Assembly: GCA_963580245.1 (NCBI GenBank)
Contig: CAUZJO010000131.1
Coordinates: 1-13,079, forward strand
DNA from: CAUZJO01 sp963580245
GTDB lineage: Bacteria; Sumerlaeota; Sumerlaeia; MVZB01
Length of the DNA: 13,079 nucleotides
Direction of reading: 5' to 3'
The translations under genes were made by a program, and so were the position numbers. The notes beneath the pieces are model-generated. The model ran no database searches. It worked only from the letters and a program-made list of their open reading frames with translations, and was not told where the DNA came from. Shown in pieces: positions 7,883 through 13,079 of the stretch (the first letter of the stretch is position 1; the number at the start of each line of letters is the position of its first letter).

Positions 7883-8308
7883 TCAGTCCATGCCCAGCAT
7901 CTGGTTCTCGCCGTCGCGCACCAGTTTGTGACACTGCACGCAACTGACCACCATCTGGGTCACGCCAAGGGTCGCGGCGTCGAGGTTTTCCTCCTTGGCC
8001 TGTTTCTGAATTTTATCGACGGCCCAGTGGAACTCCGTGCTGAAGCGGCGGTATTCGGGGGAATTGCGCTTGGCCCATTGCGTATTCAGGTTGAGGTCCT
8101 TGAGCTTCTCGCAGTCCTTCTGGATCTGCCCGAAGTCCTCGAGGACCAAGCCCTTCAGGACGTTCTGAGCGAGATCCAGTTTCTCGTGCATGATCGAGCC
8201 CAAGTCCTTCTCGACTTCGACGTCCGCGATCGCGCGCGCCGCCATGATTGCCCCGGCCGTAAGGAGAATGATCCCGGCAACGGCTATGGAACCCTTGATG
8301 CGCATCAT
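7883..8308 (-). CDS. Cytochrome c'-like protein, one heme site near the C-terminus
   Basis: This 141-residue exported protein has a signal sequence (basic MMRIKG, hydrophobic 7-22, likely cleavage near ARAIA). A mostly helical body follows, and CVQCH (C123, C126, H127) sits 15 residues from the end. A C-terminal CxxCH after four predicted helices is the layout of class II cytochromes (c'/c556 type), which act in the periplasm in electron transfer or binding of small gases. The match here is to layout rather than to a specific subfamily. AAAGGA lies 11 bases before the ATG at 8308, favouring the first of two adjacent ATGs. It follows the stress-protein gene by 67 bp on the same strand, so co-transcription is likely, although a TATAAA about 20 bases upstream might allow separate initiation. 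Confidence 0.82.
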   Translation of the reverse strand: MMRIKGSIAVAGIILLTAGAIMAARAIADVEVEKDLGSIMHEKLDLAQNVLKGLVLEDFGQIQKDCEKLKDLNLNTQWAKRNSPEYRRFSTEFHWAVDKIQKQAKEENLDAATLGVTQMVVSCVQCHKLVRDGENQMLGMD

Positions 8309-8375
8309 TTTGATTCTATTCCTTTATAAAGTGTCGCGCCGGTCTTGAAACATCATTGCCGCTCCTCGGGAGGCC

Positions 8376-8837
8376 TCAAGGATGGACGAATTCGTGCTCG
8401 GGATGGCGGATGGTGAGCACGGGGCAAGGGGCCTTGCGCACGACCCGCTCGGCGGTGCTGCCGAGCAGCATATGCTTGATCGCCCCCCACCCATGGGTGG
8501 CCATAATGATCAAATCCACGTTCAACCGGCTGGCGGCATCCACGATATTGACGAACGGCGAGCCGATCTCGGTCAAGCTCTCCGCATCCACCCCCGCATC
8601 CTGAAAAATCTTAAGCAGCTCTTCCAGACGCTTTTGCGCGGGCTCCTCCAGGCCGTTGTAAAGGTCCTGGAGATCGACCGAGAACGCGAAGCTGGCCGGG
8701 TAGAGCTCGGTCGGCACCACGTGCATCAGCGTCACCTTGGCCTCGAAGGTCTTGGCCATGTCGATCGCGTAGGGGCGCGCGTGACTGCAATAATCCGAAA
8801 AATTGGTGGGATAGAGAATCCGCTCAATCTTGATCAT
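8376..8837 (-). CDS. Universal stress protein (UspA family)
   Basis: This is a single-domain, 153-residue cytoplasmic protein. It opens with the family's first beta strand (ERILYPTNFSD), continues with AKVTLMHVVP, and ends with the nucleotide-binding segment IIMATHGWGAIKHMLLGSTA followed by CPVLTIRH. The ATP motif G-2x-G-9x-G-S/T is present except that the first glycine is alanine (A-TH-G...G-S), a substitution common in the family, so ATP binding remains likely. The start ATG overlaps the upstream cytochrome stop by one base (TAATG), indicating translational coupling. Lying between two exported cytochromes, it may respond to redox or energy stress; that role is inferred from position only. 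Confidence 0.93.
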   Translation of the reverse strand: MIKIERILYPTNFSDYCSHARPYAIDMAKTFEAKVTLMHVVPTELYPASFAFSVDLQDLYNGLEEPAQKRLEELLKIFQDAGVDAESLTEIGSPFVNIVDAASRLNVDLIIMATHGWGAIKHMLLGSTAERVVRKAPCPVLTIRHPEHEFVHP

Positions 8838-9304
8838 TATTCCGACTCCGATAGGGATTGCAGATAGGCCACGAGGTCGGCCAGTTGCCGGACCGTGATG
8901 ACGTTGCCGTAATCGTCCATGCGCGAGAGCGTGCCGTCGATGGTCACGTTTTCGTAGTCCTCCTCGACCACCCGCGTGACCTCTCGCGGGATGGTGTCAT
9001 AGTTATAGAACTTCACCGTCTTGAGGTTCTTCGCGATCTCGTGCGAGGGGTAGATGATCGATTCGGCCACCTTGTGGCGCGGCTTCTTGGCCAGTTTGGG
9101 CCCCAGCGCCACGGGTACCGCGGGATCGGCCGTGGCCGCGGGGAACTTCTCACCGGCGACCTGATGGCACGTATAGCATTGCATCGCGGCGAAGACCAGC
9201 CGACCCGCGACCGGATCTCCTGCACTCAGAACGAGACCTCGTTCACCGCCACAGGCAAGACACAGCGCGATCGCCGCCAGCGGGATGGGTGTTAGCATTT
9301 TCAT
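8837..9304 (-). CDS. Exported monoheme c-type cytochrome
   Basis: The protein has 155 residues. Its N-terminal signal (MLTPIPLAAIALCLACGG) may be a lipoprotein signal with C18 as the lipidated residue, though the box is not ideal. Heme attaches at CYTCH (C43, C46, H47), and M129 (LSRMDDYGN) is the likely sixth ligand, followed by the closing helix of class I cytochromes (VRQLADLVAYLQSL). A segment of about 75 residues between the heme motif and M129 contains charged loops (KKPRHK, EEDYEN). It would carry electrons in the periplasm or at a membrane. AGGAGGAGGA six bases before the ATG makes the start secure. It is the first gene of a tight minus-strand unit with the stress protein and second cytochrome. 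Confidence 0.9.
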   Translation of the reverse strand: MKMLTPIPLAAIALCLACGGERGLVLSAGDPVAGRLVFAAMQCYTCHQVAGEKFPAATADPAVPVALGPKLAKKPRHKVAESIIYPSHEIAKNLKTVKFYNYDTIPREVTRVVEEDYENVTIDGTLSRMDDYGNVITVRQLADLVAYLQSLSESE

Positions 9305-9310
9305 CTTCGA

Positions 9311-9320
9311 TCCTCCTCCT
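9311..9320 (-). promoter_or_regulatory. Strong Shine-Dalgarno of the cytochrome c gene
   Basis: The coding strand reads AGGAGGAGGA and ends six bases before the ATG at 9304. It is the strongest ribosome site in the window at good spacing. It fixes the start and suggests high expression of the cytochrome/stress-protein unit. Confidence 0.7.
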
Positions 9321-9424
9321 GGGCTTCAAACGTCGCCCCTTGGTTATAGGATGGGATGGCTCGGTCCGATGGTTCGCCTTCCGTTTTCCGCCTTTGAGCT
9401 TCAGCCGACTTTCCCGAAAAGGTA

Positions 9425-9497
9425 TGCCGTCCGCCCCCGCCGGGCGCGCAATGAGTCGATCCGGCTGGATAGGGATGCATCATGGGGGCGGACGGCA
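9425..9497. repeat. 14-bp perfect inverted repeat upstream of the cytochrome unit
   Basis: TGCCGTCCGCCCCC (9425-9438) and GGGGGCGGACGGCA (9484-9497) are exact reverse complements separated by 45 bases. The element lies between the Hsp20 fragment (ending at 9538) and the cytochrome start (9304), about 120 bases upstream of the cytochrome ATG. It could fold in RNA as a long-stem leader, end transcription from the right, or bind a dimeric regulator. No T-tract follows, so the role is open. Confidence 0.55.
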
Positions 9498-9537
9498 ATT
9501 GCACGCATGACCCCCCCCCCGGCTCGGCCCCGCCCGG

Positions 9538-9729
9538 CTATTTGAGGGGGATCTTCTTGGCCTCCGCCTTGGTCGCTTTGGTCTTGGGCAGCGTGATGCG
9601 CAACACCCCCTCTTTGCTTTCGGCCTCAATCTTCTGCGCGTCCACGTAATCGGGCAGCGTGAAGCTGCGCATCAGCGGAAACCCGCCGGGATGCTCAAGC
9701 TCTAGCCGCCTCCGGCATCCCGCCGTCAA
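9538..9729 (-). pseudogene. C-terminal fragment of a small heat-shock protein (Hsp20)
   Basis: The 63-codon frame encodes the last part of an alpha-crystallin domain: HPGGFPLMRSFTLPDYVDA, then QKIEAESKEGVLRITLPKT and a lysine-rich tail ending KKIPLK. The LPDYVDA..IEA...GVLRITLPK pattern is diagnostic of Hsp20 chaperones. A complete protein has about 140-160 residues. Here the N-terminal arm and the first two thirds of the crystallin domain are missing, and the sequence upstream (9730-9900) has no Hsp20-like frame. Only a TTG could start it and no ribosome site is seen. It appears to be a 5'-truncated remnant, probably cut by rearrangement next to the repeat-rich region at 9780-10110. Confidence 0.75.
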
Positions 9730-9834
9730 TCATTCCTAAATGCATCAATCGGGCCAAATGGCAGCTGGGGTCTAAGTCGTTGATTTACAAGGCGGCGCGT
9801 GACGGGGAGTCGAGGGGCGAGCGGCATTGCAACA

Positions 9835-9859
9835 TGCAACATGAGCGGATCATGTTGCA
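9835..9859. repeat. Palindrome TGCAACATG-N7-CATGTTGCA
   Basis: The arms TGCAACATG (9835-9843) and CATGTTGCA (9851-9859) match perfectly around AGCGGAT. Related TTGCA words sit nearby (9827-9831, 9875-9879). The shape fits a dimeric-regulator operator or a degraded repeat. With no intact gene beside it, function is unassigned. Confidence 0.4.
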
Positions 9860-9930
9860 ACGTCAGCGGTGGGTGTTGCAGGGGTTGGCGTGAATAGTTG
9901 TGCGATGTCAGGGAGCAGGCGGAATCCCTC

Positions 9931-10110
9931 CGTTCGTGCTCGTGCTCGTAACTCGTAACTCGTAACTCGTAATCGGATTTTTAACGCGTTCGCTTTCTCC
10001 CAACCGTAATATCGATCGGTCCCTCGCGCTCGGCTGGTTCGCCGAGGAGGGTTCAGTGGCCGAGAGCGGGGAATAAATCCGATTACGAGTTACGAGCACG
10101 AGCACGAACG
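9931..10110. mobile_element. MITE-like palindromic element with heptamer repeats
   Basis: The left arm (9931-9980, 50 bases) begins CGTTCGTGCTCGTGCTCG and carries three tandem copies of TAACTCG. The right arm (10075-10110, 36 bases) is its exact reverse complement except that it has only one heptamer copy. The 94-base centre contains a nested hairpin at 10021-10051. There is no reading frame for a transposase, so it would be non-autonomous. It begins 24 bases past the fumC stop and may also act as a transcription terminator for fumC. No target-site duplication is obvious at the ends. Confidence 0.6.
10021..10051. repeat. Nested hairpin in the centre of the palindromic element
   Basis: CTCGGC (10029-10034) pairs with GCCGAG (10041-10046) around TGGTTC. 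The stem is extended by CCCTC (10021-10025) with GAGGG (10047-10051) across a three-base bulge. It adds a second level of structure inside the long inverted repeat. Confidence 0.5.
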
Positions 10111-10133
10111 GGGGGGGCTGAGGGCGGCGGCGT

Positions 10134-11519
<1,386 letters not shown>

Positions 11520-11561
11520 TTTTACTGAGTTCCTTTGGGCATTGTCACACCCGGGGCTTCT

Positions 11562-11650
11562 GATGGTTTTGATACCATCGCCGAAGCGATATAGGGTATG
11601 TCATTCGCAAGGGCATTTCATTGAGATCTTAAGGAGACATTCACCTCCTT
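11562..11650. other. Intergenic hairpins between the MlaA-hydrolase gene and fumC
   Basis: Two small stems are visible. GATGGT (11562-11567) pairs with ACCATC (11574-11579), and AAGGAG (11631-11636) pairs with CTCCTT (11645-11650). The second lies just past the hydrolase stop and could weakly stop or attenuate its transcript. On the minus strand it includes AAGGAGGTGA, a strong ribosome-site sequence with no gene behind it. Neither hairpin has a clear T-tract. Confidence 0.3.
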
Positions 11651-11654
11651 GGTC

Positions 11655-13079
11655 TCACGGTTCCCGCATGTCGCTCAACGACTCCATGATGCGATCTTGC
11701 ACCTCGGGTTGGTAGAGGTTGCCGAGATGCCCGCCCCCCTGAAAGAGAACGAGCCGGTCTCCAAAAACCGAACTGAACCAGTCAAGATCGCCCGGTGCCA
11801 GCAGAAAGTCGTTCTCGTTAAGCTGAACTCTCACCTTTTCGGCTGCTCTGAGTTCATCCTCGATACTCCGCAAGTCCGTCTGATCCAGTAACTCCTCTGT
11901 CCCCCGCGACGTTTGAGATGATGGCAGAAAATAGGGCATTGTGTACTTTTCCATGTAGTCACGATAGGAAAACGATCGTATTTCATCGTAAGTCGGCTGC
12001 CTTTTTAGTCCACCGGGCTCATTTTCGAGCACGCCCAGGTTCTCGCGAAGTTGGCTGGTGTAGATGACATCGCGCAACGTATAACGAAAGAGCACGCCGA
12101 TCAGGAACTGCGATTCGTTGCGCGTGATCGGGATCTCGTCGGTTGGTTTCATTTCACCGCGGGCCAGCGTCACCGCCTTGAGGAGCGCATGCTCCATTCG
12201 CGCCGCCCGCTCATCGGGGTCCCATCGCAAGGGGGCGTTGTAGTAGTCGTCAAGTCGCCCCAAAGCGTATTCGGTGGAGACCGGCGGATTGATTGCCAGG
12301 TAGCGATCAATACTTATCCCCTCGGTTTGGCCCCGCGCCTCCATCGCGGAGATGTAAAGCGTCTGCATCGCGCCCAGTGAATATCCCATCAGCACCACCG
12401 AACTGAATCGGTCAGCAGGATACCGCTTGTGCATCTGGTCGCGGATAGCCGCGAAGGCGTTGATAATATCCTTACAATCGGCCGGCAAGTAGCCGGGGAC
12501 AGGGACCGAGGCGGCCCGCTCCATGAATTCCCAATTCATCGTAGAACTGATCGTGATGACCGAATAACCGTTGCGGTACGCCATCTCGGCCAGGGCGACC
12601 GAACTGTTGGCAATACGATGGTTTCCCAAACCGGGAAGGATCACGAGCAGCGGCGCTCTTTGCTTCTGCACCCAGAAAGTGTAGGGGAGCTTCTTGCCGG
12701 TCGCGGCGATGCGCGCCTTGCGGGTTTTTCCCCGCTTGATGAATTTGGGATCACGGGGACCCAGGAAAACCGCCTTGACCGACGGCTCGGGATCACCGGG
12801 CTTGAACATACCCACCTCGTAGTCACGGACGTCCTTCTCCCGGTCCAGCGCCCACAGGCTGCGCATGAGCGAGTAGGCGTCCGCCTCCATTTTCACCATG
12901 CGCTTGAGCCTGTCGCCGGTGAAGCTGAATTCATTGTTGGCGAAGAAAGGACGCGCGCCGACCAGCCACGAGGCCAGATCAAAAGGGGTGTCCAGCAGCT
13001 GACCGAGCGCGTCCCTTCCACTGCTTGGGCCCAGAAGCGGCAGTACAAAGTAAAAGCCGGGCTCGTGGCCATAGTATCC
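11655..13079 (-). CDS. MlaA (VacJ) domain fused to an alpha/beta hydrolase, N-terminus beyond window
   Basis: The frame is open from the window edge; the internal ATG at 12899 is not the true start. Numbering is from the edge (474 residues). Residues 1-40 read GYYGHEPGFYFVLPLLGPSS then GRDALG...DTPFDLASW, the hallmark core of MlaA, the outer-membrane lipoprotein that removes misplaced phospholipids. Residues to about 90 (DAYSLMRSLWALDREKDVRD) match the usual MlaA end. The rest is an alpha/beta hydrolase: oxyanion-side LLVILPGLGNHR, nucleophile S234 in GYSLG, probable acid D424 (NENDFLL) and H451 (GGGHLGNLY). Typical MlaA is about 250 residues and has no enzyme attached. The fusion suggests a periplasm-facing lipase or esterase acting on lipids delivered by the MlaA part. 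The lipobox lies outside the window. Confidence 0.8.
   Translation of the reverse strand, partial: GYYGHEPGFYFVLPLLGPSSGRDALGQLLDTPFDLASWLVGARPFFANNEFSFTGDRLKRMVKMEADAYSLMRSLWALDREKDVRDYEVGMFKPGDPEPSVKAVFLGPRDPKFIKRGKTRKARIAATGKKLPYTFWVQKQRAPLLVILPGLGNHRIANSSVALAEMAYRNGYSVITISSTMNWEFMERAASVPVPGYLPADCKDIINAFAAIRDQMHKRYPADRFSSVVLMGYSLGAMQTLYISAMEARGQTEGISIDRYLAINPPVSTEYALGRLDDYYNAPLRWDPDERAARMEHALLKAVTLARGEMKPTDEIPITRNESQFLIGVLFRYTLRDVIYTSQLRENLGVLENEPGGLKRQPTYDEIRSFSYRDYMEKYTMPYFLPSSQTSRGTEELLDQTDLRSIEDELRAAEKVRVQLNENDFLLAPGDLDWFSSVFGDRLVLFQGGGHLGNLYQPEVQDRIMESLSDMREP

Larger units (their letters stand above)
9730..10133. other. 404-bp gene-free, repeat-rich spacer
   Basis: No convincing gene is present. 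The stretch holds a 9-bp palindrome (9835-9859) and a 180-bp element with long inverted ends (9931-10110). The translated heptamer repeats give only low-complexity peptides such as SYELRVTSTST. It separates the truncated Hsp20 from fumC, and is the likeliest site of past rearrangement in the window. Confidence 0.6.

Noticed and set aside
9945..9974. Tandem heptamers as a CRISPR or minisatellite array
   Set aside because: There are only three 7-base copies with no spacers. They form part of an inverted-repeat arm rather than a CRISPR array.
11636..11650. Strong AAGGAGGTGA ribosome site on the minus strand after the hydrolase stop
   Set aside because: The nearest ATG is too close and its frame ends after three codons, so no gene follows. 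It is recorded only as part of a hairpin.

Overview
The window is a GC-rich piece of a Gram-negative bacterial chromosome. The Gram-negative call rests on an MlaA (VacJ) outer-membrane lipid-transport domain and on exported c-type cytochromes. The mix of a GspG-like secreted protein with an IPT/TIG domain, a SAM hydrolase, small cytochromes and a large phosphodiesterase fusion suggests a lineage outside the well-studied proteobacteria (PVC, FCB or BRC1-like), but the sequence alone does not fix the taxon. There are no rRNA or tRNA genes, no CRISPR array and no intact transposase.

Layout. Positions 1-608 hold little intact coding sequence: a REP-like hairpin and a truncated signal-peptide/beta-helix remnant. 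Two plus-strand genes follow: an oligopeptide-type ABC ATPase (609-1712) and a SAM hydroxide adenosyltransferase (1817-2638). The latter converges, with a 3-bp gap, on a minus-strand gene (2642-3538) for a secreted GspG-like protein with a C-terminal TIG domain, interrupted by two in-frame TAG codons. That gene has a good sigma-70-type promoter and diverges from a small plus-strand membrane protein (3791-4162). From 9304 down to 4027 runs a minus-strand block: c-type cytochrome, universal stress protein, c'-like cytochrome, a GT4 glycosyltransferase of diacylglycerol-glucosyltransferase type, and a fusion of an alkaline-phosphatase-superfamily phosphodiesterase with an EEP-family phosphoesterase. 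From 9425 to 10133 lie inverted repeats, a truncated Hsp20 fragment and a 180-bp palindromic element. The right end carries fumC (10134-11519) and an MlaA domain fused to an alpha/beta hydrolase, open at the window edge (11655-13079).

Functional reading. Two themes recur. One is envelope lipid metabolism: the GT4 enzyme, the double phosphoesterase and the MlaA-hydrolase fusion. The other is respiration and stress: cytochrome c, UspA and cytochrome c' in one tightly packed unit, plus fumarase. No classical defence or mobile system is evident.

Odd features. Several genes between 2.6 and 7.8 kb carry lesions: two TAGs in the TIG gene, one frameshift plus TAA plus TAG in the glycosyltransferase, and one frameshift in the phosphodiesterase. 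Reading through each lesion restores a well-conserved protein. This means either very young pseudogenes or assembly errors, and raw reads would decide. The strongest candidate for something under-described is the MlaA-alpha/beta hydrolase fusion.
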